Shown: positions 9,937-19,400 of the stretch, piece after piece
How positions within the stretch are numbered: the first letter of the stretch is position 1
Layout of the letters: each line of letters begins with the position of its first letter
Position numbers and translations under genes: made by a program
NCBI RefSeq assembly: GCF_026341825.1
Contig: NZ_JAPENY010000003.1
Location: 1,984,001 to 2,048,000 of the forward strand
Reading direction: 5' to 3'
Source of the DNA: Streptomyces sp. NBC_00620
GTDB taxonomy: Bacteria > Actinomycetota > Actinomycetes > Streptomycetales > Streptomycetaceae
Length of the DNA stretch: 64,000 nucleotides
The notes under the pieces: generated by a model
Told to the model about the DNA's origin: nothing
Database searches by the model: none
The model's input: the letters and a program-made list of their open reading frames with translations, nothing else

Positions 9937-11022
9937 CTACGAGATGCCGGCGGCCTTGCAGGCGGCGGCGTAGTCGGCGGTGCAGATCTCGGACACCTTG
10001 TAGAAGTTGTCCTTGATGATCGTGTCCTTGATGTTGTCCTTGGTCACGACGGTCGGCTCGAGCAGCGACGACGGGATGCCCTTGTTGCTGGGGCTGTCGA
10101 TCGTCGTGTCGGCCAGCGAGTCGATCGCCTTGCCGTTCAGGAGGTTGACCGCGATCTCGGCGGTCTTCTCGGCCTCCGGCTTGTACGGCTTGTAGATCGT
10201 GAAGGACTGCGTGCCCGCGAGGATCCGCTGGAGGGCGGCGAGCTCGGCGTCCTGGCCACCGACCGGGATGTTCTTGATGCCGGCCGACTCGAGGGCGGCG
10301 ATGACACCGCCGGCCATGCCGTCGTTCGCGGAGTAGACCGCGTCGAAGCCGTCCTTGCCGAGGGAGGTGATGGCGGCGCCGACCTTCTGGCCCGCGATCG
10401 CCGGGTCCCACTCACCGGACTGCTCGTAGACGATCTTGCCGACCTTGGAGTCGAGGACCGAGTGCGCGCCCGTCTTGAACAGCGCGGCGTTCGGGTCGCT
10501 CTCCTTGCCGTTGATCATCACGACGTTGGCGGTGGCGGCCTTGGAGCCGAGCGCGTCGACGAGGGCCTGGCCCTGGAGCTGGCCGACCTTCTCGTTGTCG
10601 AAGGAGACGTACGCGGAGACCGGGCCCTCGGCGAGGCGGTCGTACGCGACGACCTTCACGTCCTTCTTCGCGGCTTCCGTCACCCACGCCTTGGCGGACG
10701 GGGAGTCCACCGTGTCGAGGATGATGACCTTCACGCCGGAGGCGATGAGGTCGTCGAACTGCTGCTTCTGGGTGGAGACGTTCTCGCTGGCGTTCTTGTA
10801 GTCGACCTTGCAGTCGGAGCAGAGCTCCGTGACCTTCGCCTTGATCAGCGGGTAGTCGAACGACTCGTAACGCGTGGTCTTGCTCTCGGGGAGCAGCAGG
10901 CCGATCGTCTTGTTGTCGCCGGAGGAGCCACTGTCATCCCCGGCCTCGCCACAAGCGGCGAGCGACGCTGCCATCGCGGTGGCGGTGAGAGCCACTGCGG
11001 CACGACGCGCGAACGTGTTCAT
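9937..11022 (-). CDS. xylF: Xylose-type sugar ABC transporter substrate-binding lipoprotein
   Basis: A 361-residue exported lipoprotein. The signal peptide starts MNTFARRAAVALTATAMAAS and ends in the lipobox SLAACGEA, so it is anchored outside the membrane. The rest is a periplasmic-binding type 1 fold (TIGLLLPESKTTRYESFDYP near the start, GGVIAALESAGIKNIPVGGQD further on) like XylF and ChvE. The frame extends to 11079, but ATG 11022 has GGGAGG 9 nt upstream and starts the signal peptide correctly. It is the first gene of the transporter operon and lies 122 nt downstream of the ROK regulator gene. Confidence 0.9.
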   Translation of the reverse strand: MNTFARRAAVALTATAMAASLAACGEAGDDSGSSGDNKTIGLLLPESKTTRYESFDYPLIKAKVTELCSDCKVDYKNASENVSTQKQQFDDLIASGVKVIILDTVDSPSAKAWVTEAAKKDVKVVAYDRLAEGPVSAYVSFDNEKVGQLQGQALVDALGSKAATANVVMINGKESDPNAALFKTGAHSVLDSKVGKIVYEQSGEWDPAIAGQKVGAAITSLGKDGFDAVYSANDGMAGGVIAALESAGIKNIPVGGQDAELAALQRILAGTQSFTIYKPYKPEAEKTAEIAVNLLNGKAIDSLADTTIDSPSNKGIPSSLLEPTVVTKDNIKDTIIKDNFYKVSEICTADYAAACKAAGIS

Positions 11023-11103
11023 TTTGTAAAACCTCCCTGACGAGGCCGCGTCGTTGCGGCCGAGGTGGCTCGAAGTCAACTCGGCCGTACGTGCGACGTC
11101 AAG

Positions 11104-11115
11104 AAGTAAATACTT
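11104..11115. promoter_or_regulatory. Candidate ROK operator in the xylF promoter
   Basis: AAGTA-AA-TACTT is an AT-rich inverted repeat, 82 nt upstream of xylF, in an unusually low-GC patch (11098-11117). ROK repressors of sugar genes bind AT-rich inverted repeats of this kind, and the ROK gene is adjacent. The assignment is inferred. Confidence 0.45.
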
Positions 11116-11144
11116 AACGAGATGGCAACGGCCTCGTGCGTTCT

Positions 11145-12356
11145 CTAAGTGAAGGCGGGGCTCGCAGCATGCAGAGACCCGTCCAAAAGGGTCGAATCGC
11201 CCATTTCGCTGAGTGCGAGAGCGAGCGCTCCGAGGACCTCCGCACGGCCCCCAAGGGCCCCTGGAAGGACCGAGAGTTGACGTGCGGCGCTGGGGATCGC
11301 GTAGCGGGCCACCGACTCCCTGATGGGCCCGAGAACCAGCTCCCCGGCCTCGGCGAGATCGCCGCCGAGGACCACCCGGCTCGGGTTCAGCAAATTGCAG
11401 AGGTTCGCCACTCCACTGCCGATGTGGCGGCCGACGTCGGCGATCACCCGACGGCAGCCCGGATCACCGTCCCGCGCCAGCCTGACGACGCCTTCCATGT
11501 TCAGATCCGTGCCGTGGCTGGACTGGAGGAGCGGCAGCACATAGCGGGCGGCCGCGAAGGTCTCCAGGCAGCCCCGGTTACCGCAACGGCAGACGGGGCC
11601 GGATTCATCAAGGGTAATATGCCCTATTTCTCCCGCTGTGCCACCCGGGCCGCGGTAGATTTTGCCGTTGATCACCAGGCCGGCGCCGACACCGCTCGCG
11701 ACCTTGATGTACGCCAGGTCCTTGACCCCGCGCCCGCTCCCCCAGACCAGTTCCCCCAGTGCGCCCAGGTTGGCGTCGTTGTCCACGTGCACCGGCACTC
11801 CGAGCCGTCCCCCGAGCTCCTCGGCGGGCTTCGTGCCGGTCCAGCCCGGCAGGATGGCGGTGGAGCCGAGGGTGCCCGACTCGACGTCGATCGGCCCGGG
11901 CACGCCGAGGCCCACGCCGGCGATCTTCGTCGGGTCGACACCGGTTGCCGCGATCAGGCGGCTGACCAGCTCTTCCGCCCGGTCGAAGCCCTGCGCGGCG
12001 GAGGCGTCCACATCCAGCGGCTCGGACTCCTCGGCGAGCACCTGATGGGCGAGGTTCCCGACCGCGACGCGCAGATGCGTATGCCCGAAGTCGACGCCGA
12101 TGACGATGCCCGCGTCGCCGCTCAGACTGACGCTGCGGGCCCGTCGGCCGCCGGCCGAAGTGGGTGTGACCTCGACCGTTCCCCCGTCCTTGAGCTCCCG
12201 GACGATATTGGAGACGGTCGCCGCGGACAGGCCCGTCGTCCTCGCGATCTCCGCCTGCGTGAGCGAACCGGCGAGACGCACCGCACGTACGACGCGCTCC
12301 AGATTGGCTCGGTGCAGCGACGACTGCGATCCCGGAGTCTCCATCGACTCATCCAC
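11145..12356 (-). CDS. rok7B7: ROK-family transcriptional regulator, Rok7B7 type
   Basis: A 403-residue repressor with an N-terminal winged helix (SLTQAEIARTTGLSAATVSN at about residues 31-50), a sugar-kinase fold starting GVDFGHTHLRVAVGN, and the ROK zinc motif CRCGNRGCLETFAA. No dedicated kinase motif is needed for the regulator role. In S. coelicolor the homologue beside xylFGH controls xylose uptake and influences carbon catabolite control and antibiotic production; that role is assumed from synteny. It lies between xylF and ngcEFG, all on the minus strand. A perfect Crp-type palindrome sits 35 nt upstream of the start. Confidence 0.88.
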   Translation of the reverse strand: MDESMETPGSQSSLHRANLERVVRAVRLAGSLTQAEIARTTGLSAATVSNIVRELKDGGTVEVTPTSAGGRRARSVSLSGDAGIVIGVDFGHTHLRVAVGNLAHQVLAEESEPLDVDASAAQGFDRAEELVSRLIAATGVDPTKIAGVGLGVPGPIDVESGTLGSTAILPGWTGTKPAEELGGRLGVPVHVDNDANLGALGELVWGSGRGVKDLAYIKVASGVGAGLVINGKIYRGPGGTAGEIGHITLDESGPVCRCGNRGCLETFAAARYVLPLLQSSHGTDLNMEGVVRLARDGDPGCRRVIADVGRHIGSGVANLCNLLNPSRVVLGGDLAEAGELVLGPIRESVARYAIPSAARQLSVLPGALGGRAEVLGALALALSEMGDSTLLDGSLHAASPAFT

Positions 12357-12390
12357 TCCCGCCGTAGGTGGGCGGCCTCGATGCCGCCCA

Positions 12391-12406
12391 TGTGACCCAG
12401 GTCACA
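12391..12406. promoter_or_regulatory. Crp-type palindrome upstream of the ROK regulator
   Basis: TGTGACCCAGGTCACA has perfect 7-bp arms and fits both the E. coli CRP consensus TGTGA-N6-TCACA and the GTG-N6-type site described for Streptomyces Crp. It ends 35 nt upstream of the rok7B7 start. A further GGGTCAC half-site follows at 12419-12425. Confidence 0.6.
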
Positions 12407-12607
12407 GCAGTGGAACCCGGGTCACTACAAGTTGTGAACTCCAAGCTCCGCTGAACGGGTTACCGCAGTCAAGTCCTTGACGGAAATCGGGGCCGCCGAG
12501 CAACAATCCGTTTCCGTCACCCTGCGGACACGTACTCGCCACTCCCCGGTCGGAGGAGGTGAACACGAAGGGGCGGGTGATGCGCCGGCGAACGGCGTTG
12601 CAAAGTG

Positions 12608-13546
12608 CTACTTGAGTGTCGCCGAGGTGAGACCTCCCTGGACCTGGCGCTGGAAGGAGAGGTAGACGACGAGCATCGGGATCATCGCGATGGTCACACC
12701 AGCGAAGAGGACGGGGAGGTCGGTGGCGTAACCCTGCTGCTGCTGGAGCTGGATGAGGCCCTGGGTCAGGACATAGCGCTCCGGATCGCCGCCTTTCTGT
12801 GGCTGCATCAGGACGGACGGGAGGATGTACTGGTTCCACTGGCCCAGGACGTTGAAGATGCCGACGCTCAGCAGGCCGGGCTTGGCCATGGGCAGCATGA
12901 CCTGGAAGAAGGCCCGGGTGTGTGAGGCGCCGTCGAGCACCGCCGCCTCGAAGACCGCCGTCGGCAGCGTCCGGAAGAAGGCGTGCATGAAGAAGACGGT
13001 GAAGGGCATCGAGTAGGCGACGTACACCAGGATCAGCCCCTGGTACGTGTTCAACATCTCGAGACGCTTGACCATGAAGAACAGCGGCACCAGGGCGAGG
13101 AACACGGGGAACATCGCCCCGCCGACGAAGAAGTAGTAGATGAAGCGGTTGCCCGGGAACTCGTAGCGGGCCAGGACGTAGGCCCCCATCGAGCCGAAGA
13201 GCATGGTCAGCGGGACCGAGAAGACGAGCACGATGATCGTGTTCGTGAAGTAGTCGCCGATGCCCTTGTCCCAGGCCCTGCTGAAGACGTCGAACTGCCA
13301 GTTCGACGGCCAGCTCAGGGCCGAACCGCCGATCTGCGCATCGGTCTTGAAGGAGCCCAGGACCAGCCAGATCAGCGGCAGGACGATCAACACGGCCCAC
13401 AGGACCAGGAATCCGTGCGAGAAGACGTTGAGGGTGATGCCCTCGCTCCGCCCGGCGCCGCCCGGACGGGGCGGTGCCTTGGTGACCGACGGCCTGCCGG
13501 GAATGCCGTCGCCGGTCTGCGTCGGCTCCTTGATGGGTGCGCTCAT
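12608..13546 (-). CDS. ngcG: GlcNAc/chitobiose ABC transporter permease, NgcG type
   Basis: A 312-residue MalG-family permease with six hydrophobic helices and the cytoplasmic EAA loop FEAAVLDGASHTRAFFQVML, which contacts the shared ATPase. The hydrophilic N-terminal 35 residues are proline/glycine-rich. It starts 15 nt after the stop of ngcF with GGAG before ATG. No ATPase gene is present in this operon; Streptomyces sugar importers of this class commonly share MsiK encoded elsewhere. The chitobiose/GlcNAc assignment follows resemblance of all three genes to NgcEFG. Confidence 0.85.
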   Translation of the reverse strand: MSAPIKEPTQTGDGIPGRPSVTKAPPRPGGAGRSEGITLNVFSHGFLVLWAVLIVLPLIWLVLGSFKTDAQIGGSALSWPSNWQFDVFSRAWDKGIGDYFTNTIIVLVFSVPLTMLFGSMGAYVLARYEFPGNRFIYYFFVGGAMFPVFLALVPLFFMVKRLEMLNTYQGLILVYVAYSMPFTVFFMHAFFRTLPTAVFEAAVLDGASHTRAFFQVMLPMAKPGLLSVGIFNVLGQWNQYILPSVLMQPQKGGDPERYVLTQGLIQLQQQQGYATDLPVLFAGVTIAMIPMLVVYLSFQRQVQGGLTSATLK

Positions 13547-13561
13547 TGGTCTGTCTCCGCC

Positions 13562-14494
13562 TCAGAACTCGATGCGCTCGCGGCGGGTGGCGCGCAGCGT
13601 GACCACGGACAGGATCAGGGTGAGGAGCAGCATGACCACGCCCATGGCGCAGGCGTAGCCGCTCTTTCCGAAGTAGAGGAAGTTGCGCATCATCACGTTC
13701 GCCATGACGTCGCTGTGGTGGTCCGGGCCGCCGCCGTAGCCGGTGCCCGAGGTCATGGTGGAGACCAGGACGAACATGTCCATCGCGATGATGCCCAGAT
13801 AGACCCAGGCGGTCTGCACGGTGTCCCACAGCAGCGGCAGGGTCACCCGGAAGAAGGTCTGCGCACGGCCGGCGCCGTCGAGCAGCGCGGACTCGTAGAT
13901 GTCCTTCGGGACGGACTGCATCGCCGCCGAGAACAGCACCAGATAGAAGCCCACGCCGTGCCAGACGACCACGGCCATCAGGCACCAGAGGACCAGGTTG
14001 GGCTCGTTCATCCACTCGATCGGGCTGCTCGCGTCCACCAGGCCCAGTTTGACCAGGACACCATTGAGCAGACCGCCCTCGTCACTTCGGTAGACCGCCC
14101 CGAAGAGCACCGCGAGGATCGCCAGCGAAAGCACCTGCGGGAAGAAGTAGACGATTTTGTAGAAGCCCGAACCCGTGACGCCCTGCACGCCGCCGGAGCC
14201 GCCCCGCCCGCCCGCGTTCACCATGAAGGCGAAGAACAGGGCGAGCAGGATGGTGATCACCGGGATGAACACCAGGAACAGGAGGTTGTGCCAGATCGCA
14301 CCCAGGAAGATGTCGTCCTGGAACAACGCCTTGTAGTTGTCCAGACCGACGAAACTGAATGTCTGCGACTGCCCCTGCCAGTCGGTGAAGGAGTAGCCGA
14401 TGGTCTGTATGTACGGCCAGATCACGAAGATCAGATACAGAGCCAATGGTGCGAGGAGAAACCCCGCGACAAACCGGTACTGCCCTTTTCGCAT
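13562..14494 (-). CDS. ngcF: GlcNAc/chitobiose ABC transporter permease, NgcF type
   Basis: A 310-residue MalF-type permease with about six helices. The start MRKGQYRFVAGFLLAPLALY is a typical short cytoplasmic tail plus first helix, and the EAA loop reads YESALLDGAGRAQTFFRVTL. It pairs with NgcG to form the membrane channel. The gene lies 33 nt after ngcE and 15 nt before ngcG, so the three are co-transcribed. AGGA precedes the ATG by a normal distance. Confidence 0.85.
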   Translation of the reverse strand: MRKGQYRFVAGFLLAPLALYLIFVIWPYIQTIGYSFTDWQGQSQTFSFVGLDNYKALFQDDIFLGAIWHNLLFLVFIPVITILLALFFAFMVNAGGRGGSGGVQGVTGSGFYKIVYFFPQVLSLAILAVLFGAVYRSDEGGLLNGVLVKLGLVDASSPIEWMNEPNLVLWCLMAVVVWHGVGFYLVLFSAAMQSVPKDIYESALLDGAGRAQTFFRVTLPLLWDTVQTAWVYLGIIAMDMFVLVSTMTSGTGYGGGPDHHSDVMANVMMRNFLYFGKSGYACAMGVVMLLLTLILSVVTLRATRRERIEF

Positions 14495-14527
14495 GGCATC
14501 CTGCCCCTGGTGTTCCGGTGTGCTTGA

Positions 14528-15973
14528 TCAGTCGCGGTGGTTCTTCTTGGACTCCGGGTCCTTGGCCGCCTTGTCCACGGCCGCCTGGGCGCGCTTCAGC
14601 CATTCCGCGGGCTGAATTCGCTTGGCCATCAGTTCATTTGACGCGTTCTGGATCGAGACGTCCATCTCGCTGTACCAGTTGGGGTACAGGAAGTTGAAGG
14701 TGTTGTCGCCCGCGGCCTTCGAGGCCTCGACCGTGGACTGGGTGCCTGGGCGCAGCTCCACACCGGAGTCGACGCCGTCCTTGAGGATGCTCAGCGAGTT
14801 CGCCTGCTGGGCGAAGAGTGTCGACCACTCCTTGGAGAGCATGGAGCGCAGGAACTCCTGGGCTCCGGCCAGGTTCTTGGCCTTCGCCGGGATGATGAAG
14901 GGCTCACCGGAGCCGGCCCGGATCGCCTCGAAGGGCAGCTTGCTGTCCGGGAGGTTCGGCATCGGCAGGAACTTCATGTCGAAGTCGGCCGGGGTCTGCT
15001 TGAGCTGCTCGTTCTCCAGCCAGGAGCCGGAGGTGATGAAGGCGGCCTTGTACTGGTTCCAGCGGGTCTGCGACTCGGTGTGGGTCAGGCCGTTGGTGCC
15101 GGCCATCAGGTAGCCCTTCTCGACGACCTCGTAGATCGCCTCGATGGCCGCCTTGGCGGCGTCGTTGCCGACGAACGCCTTCGGGTCGAGGTTGTCGATC
15201 GCCTTCATGGCGTCCAGACCGCCCTTCTTGGCGATCAGGTCCATGATGGCGACGTTGATGTAGTACGGGTACTTGCCCTGGTGCGCGAGGCCCCCGATGC
15301 CGTCGTCCTTGGCCGCCTTGCAGACCGCGAGGAACTCGTCCCAGGTCTTCGGCGCCTCCCAGCCCTTGTCCTTGAAGAGCTTGCCGGAGTACCACAGGCC
15401 CCACACCGTGTAGACGTACGGGAGAGCGACGTTCTTGCCGCCCTGCAGGCCCGGGTCGAGCGTGCCGGGGATCAGGGTGTCGCGGACCTTCTTGCTCGGG
15501 TCGTCGATGGACGGCGAGTCGAGGACGGCGGCCAGGTCGAGGAGCTGGCCGTTCTTGAAGAGCACGTCGAGCTTGATCTGCTGGGCGCCGGAGTCGTCGA
15601 CGACATCGGGCGGGGTGTTGTTGTTGAAGCGCGGCTGGAGTTTGCCGGTGATCTCCTGGGTGCCGGTGTGCGCGCTCTTGGTGCCCCACTTCTTGTCGAA
15701 GGCCGCCTCCCAGGCCTTGGCGTAGTCGTCGCCGTAGCCGCCCTTGAAGATGACGACGTCGAGCGCGCTGCTCTTCGCCACCCCGAAGGGGTTCTCGGCG
15801 CTGGTCGCGCCCTTGGTCGGGTCGTCGGAGGTGTCATCGCCCCCGCCGCTCGCACAGGCGGACAGGAAGCTCATCGTCGGAACGGAAATCAGGCCGAGCG
15901 CTGCCGACCGCTTGATCAGATCGCGCCGTCCGACGCCCTCGGGGTTGCTGTTCTCGGCGGAATTGGATCCCAT
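14528..15973 (-). CDS. ngcE: N-acetylglucosamine/diacetylchitobiose-binding lipoprotein, NgcE type
   Basis: A 481-residue extracellular solute-binding protein. The N-terminus has a twin-arginine-like GVGRRDLIKRSAALGL and the lipobox SFLSACAS, so it may be exported folded by Tat and then lipidated. The body is a cluster-1 sugar-binding fold (KGGYGDDYAKAWEAAFDKK, YTVWGLWYSGKLFKDKGW). The frame opens with TTG 15979, but ATG 15973 has GAGGA 8 nt upstream. The NgcE homologue of S. coelicolor binds diacetylchitobiose. A DasR-like box lies about 200 nt upstream. Confidence 0.88.
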   Translation of the reverse strand: MGSNSAENSNPEGVGRRDLIKRSAALGLISVPTMSFLSACASGGGDDTSDDPTKGATSAENPFGVAKSSALDVVIFKGGYGDDYAKAWEAAFDKKWGTKSAHTGTQEITGKLQPRFNNNTPPDVVDDSGAQQIKLDVLFKNGQLLDLAAVLDSPSIDDPSKKVRDTLIPGTLDPGLQGGKNVALPYVYTVWGLWYSGKLFKDKGWEAPKTWDEFLAVCKAAKDDGIGGLAHQGKYPYYINVAIMDLIAKKGGLDAMKAIDNLDPKAFVGNDAAKAAIEAIYEVVEKGYLMAGTNGLTHTESQTRWNQYKAAFITSGSWLENEQLKQTPADFDMKFLPMPNLPDSKLPFEAIRAGSGEPFIIPAKAKNLAGAQEFLRSMLSKEWSTLFAQQANSLSILKDGVDSGVELRPGTQSTVEASKAAGDNTFNFLYPNWYSEMDVSIQNASNELMAKRIQPAEWLKRAQAAVDKAAKDPESKKNHRD

Positions 15974-16171
15974 GCTCAAGTCCTCGCCTTCTTCAGGACT
16001 CAGGCGGTGAACCGGATCCTCCCCGGCACCGCGGTTAGGTCAAGCTGGGGTCGTACATGAGGGATTCAGTGGAACGACACGGTGGTCGGTGCATATGACA
16101 CGGTCCGCCGCCTCCAGATTTCCCCCCGGGTCGCGCCTGTACACAGCCGTCGAACAGCTGGGCAGACGCCG

Positions 16172-16187
16172 ACAGGTATAGTCCACT
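16172..16187. promoter_or_regulatory. Candidate DasR (dre) box upstream of ngcE
   Basis: ACAGGTATAGTCCACT matches the DasR consensus ACTGGTCTAGACCACT at 13 of 16 positions and keeps its two-fold symmetry. It lies in the 485-nt non-coding stretch 15974-16458 that separates divergent ngcE and the first GH92 gene. DasR is the GntR-family GlcNAc repressor, which fits the ngc operon. Confidence 0.55.
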
Positions 16188-16374
16188 TCCCGCCAACTGA
16201 GCAAGATCGAATGCACGTTTGGCTGTTGGTCTTTTCCGAGTTGAGACCTCGCGGAAATGTGGAGGGCCCGTGCGTTACCCCGAAGAAGATCCACAGGGTG
16301 CCAACCTCCCATGATGGGAGTAATGCGCGGCTTGTCGTGCGGCATTCACCCCGGACGCCACTTTCAACACCCTT

Positions 16375-16434
16375 GACATCGCTGACAACTTGACTCCCTA
16401 CTGGTCCTTGCGCAGCGAATCTGACAACGTTGTC
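16375..16434. promoter_or_regulatory. Paired LacI-type operators in front of the first GH92 gene
   Basis: A perfect 12-bp palindrome GACAACGTTGTC at 16423-16434 lies 24 nt before the start codon. A weaker copy, GACATCGCTGAC at 16375-16386, follows a TTGACA that could be a -35 box. The central CG and two-fold symmetry are typical of LacI-family operators. The same pair occurs upstream of the second GH92 gene (23803-23859). No LacI regulator is encoded in the window. Confidence 0.65.
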
Positions 16435-16458
16435 CAGGTGCAGGGAGGGTGCTCGCGC

Positions 16459-19400
16459 ATGCAGCACAGAGCTCGGTACAGACGGAGTTCTCCGGCTAGG
16501 CGCAGAGGGGGCTGGACCACAGTTGTAGGGCTGGCCGCCTTCTCACTGCTGGTCGCCTCACAGGGCGCGGCAGTGGCCCTGCCCGCCCAAGCCGCCGCCC
16601 CCGACCAGGAGTTCGCCTCCTCATTCGAATCGGGTGATCCCGCACCGAACTGGCTGAACACGGTCGATATGACACCCGAAGGAGTGAAACGGGCGTCGGG
16701 TGTCGACGGCGGCTACAGCACCGGCATCCCCGGAAATGTGACCGACCAGGTCACCGACGTCCGGGCCAATGGCGAGAACACGGGCGGGGGCGAGGTGAAG
16801 GAGAACCTCGCCGACCTCGAGCCCAGCACCAAGTGGCTGGTCTTCGAGCCCACCGGCTGGGCGGAGTTCGACCTGAGCGCGCCGGTCAAGGTGGTCACGT
16901 ACGCGCTGACCTCGGCCAACGACCACGACGAGCGCGACCCCAAGGACTGGACCCTCCAGGGCTCCACGGACGGCAAGGACTGGAAGACCCTCGACACGCG
17001 CTCCGGCGAGTCGTTCGGCGAGCGGTTCCAGACGAAGTCGTACGACATCGCGAGTCCCGTCGAGTACCAGCACTTCCGGCTCGACATCACCAAGAACAAC
17101 GGCGGCGACATCCTTCAGCTCGCCGACGTCCAGTTCTCCACGGGCGCCACCGAGGACCCGACGCCCAAGGACATGCTCTCGCTGGTGGACCGCGGCCCCA
17201 GCGGCTCCCCGACGGCCAAGGCGGGCGCGGGCTTCACCGGCAAGCGGGCCCTGCGGTACGCCGGTACGCACAAGGCGGACGGCCGGGCGTACTCGTACAA
17301 CAAGGTCTTCGACGTCGATGTGGCCGTCGGCCGCAACACCGAGCTGTCGTACAAGGTCTTCCCGTCGATGGCGGACGGCGACCTGGACTACGACGCCACT
17401 AACGTGGCCGTGGACCTGGTGTTCACGGACGGCACCTATCTGAGTGACCTCAAGGCCCTGGACCAGCACGGGTTCGCGCTGACGCCGCAGGGGCAGGGCG
17501 CGTCCAACGTCCTCTACGTCAACCAGTGGAACAGCGTCGCCTCGCGGATCGGTTCGGTCGCGGCCGGGAAGACCGTGGACCGGATCCTGGTGGCGTACGA
17601 CTCCCCCAAGGGCCCGGCGAAGTTCCGCGGCTGGCTGGACGATGTGTCGCTGAAGACGGTGGCGCCCGAGAAGCCGAAGGCGCATCTGTCCGACTACGCG
17701 TCGACCATCCGCGGCACCAACTCCAGCGGCGGCTTCTCGCGCGGCAACAACTTCCCCGCGACGGCCGTCCCGCACGGCTTCAACTTCTGGACGCCGGTGA
17801 CCAACGCGGGCTCGCTGAGCTGGCTCTACGACTATGCGCGGTCCAACAACGCGGACAACCTGCCCACCATCCAGGCGTTCAGCGCGAGCCATGAGCCGAG
17901 CCCCTGGATGGGCGACCGGCAGACCTTCCAGGTGATGCCGTCGGCCGCGTCGGGCACCCCGGCCACCGGCCGCGACGCACGCGAGCTCGCCTTCAGCCAC
18001 GAGAACGAGATCGCGCGCCCGTACTACTACGGCGTCACCTTCGAGAACGGCCTCAAGGCCGAGATGGCGCCCACGGACCACGCGGCCGCTCTGCGGTTCA
18101 CGTATCCCGGCGACGACGCGAGTGTCGTCTTCGACAACGTCACCGACCAGGCCGGGCTGACGCTCGACAAGGAGAACGGGATCGTCACCGGCTACTCGGA
18201 CGTGAAGTCCGGGCTGTCCACGGGGGCGACGCGGCTCTTCGTGTACGGGGTGTTCGACGCGCCGGTCACGGAAGGGGACTCGTCCGGGGTCAAGGGCTAC
18301 CTGAAGTTCGACGCCGGCGACGACCGGACCGTCACCCTGCGCCTGGCCACCTCGCTCATCAGCGTCGACCAGGCCAAGGACAACCTCCGCCAGGAGATCC
18401 CCGACGGCACGTCCTTCAACAAGGTCAAGGCGCGGGCCCAGCAGCAGTGGGACGACATCCTCGGCACGGTCGAGGTCGAGGGCGCGACGCCGGACCAGCT
18501 GACGACGCTGTACTCCAGCATGTACCGGCTGTACCTGTACCCCAACTCCGGCTTCGAGAAGGTCGGTTCGAAGTACCAGTACGCCTCGCCGTTCTCGCCG
18601 ATGCCGAGTCCTGACACACCCACCCACACCGGCGCGAAGATCGTCGACGGCAAGGTGTACGTCAACAACGGCTTCTGGGACACCTATCGGACGACCTGGC
18701 CGGCGTACTCACTTCTGACACCCGGTCAGGCGGGTGAGATGGTCGACGGGTTCGTGCAGCAGTACAAGGACGGCGGCTGGACCTCGCGCTGGTCCTCGCC
18801 CGGATACGCGGACCTGATGACCGGCACGTCCTCGGACGTGGCCTTCGCGGACGCGTACGTAAAGGGTGTCGACTTCGACGCGGAGTCGGCGTACGACGCG
18901 GCGGTCAAGAACGCGACCGTCGTCCCGCCCTCGTCCGGTGTGGGCCGCAAGGGCATGACCACCTCGCCCTTCCTCGGCTACACGAGCACGGACACCCACG
19001 AGGGCCTGTCCTGGGCCCTGGAGGGCTATCTCAACGACTACGGCATCGCGAAGATGGGCGAGGCGCTCTACAAGAAGACCGGCGAGAAGCGCTACAAGGA
19101 GGAAGCCGCGTACTTCCTCAACCGGGCCCAGGACTACGTCAACCTCTTCGACTCCCAGGCCGGCTTCTTCCAGGGCAAGGACGCGACGGGCGACTGGCGG
19201 GTCGAGTCGTCCAAGTACGACCCGCGCGTGTGGGGTTACGACTACACCGAGACCAATGGGTGGGGGTACGCCTTCACCGCGCCGCAGGATTCAAAGGGTC
19301 TCGCGAACCTGTACGGCGGTCGGAGCGGGTTGGCCGAGAAGCTCGACACCTATTTCGCCACGCCCGAGACGGCCTCGCCGGACTTCGTGGGCTCCTACGG

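Noticed and set aside
16621..18627. 668-codon minus-strand open frame inside the first GH92 gene
   Set aside because: It is a shadow of the mannosidase, composed of Arg/Gly/Val repeats without a plausible start or ribosome site.
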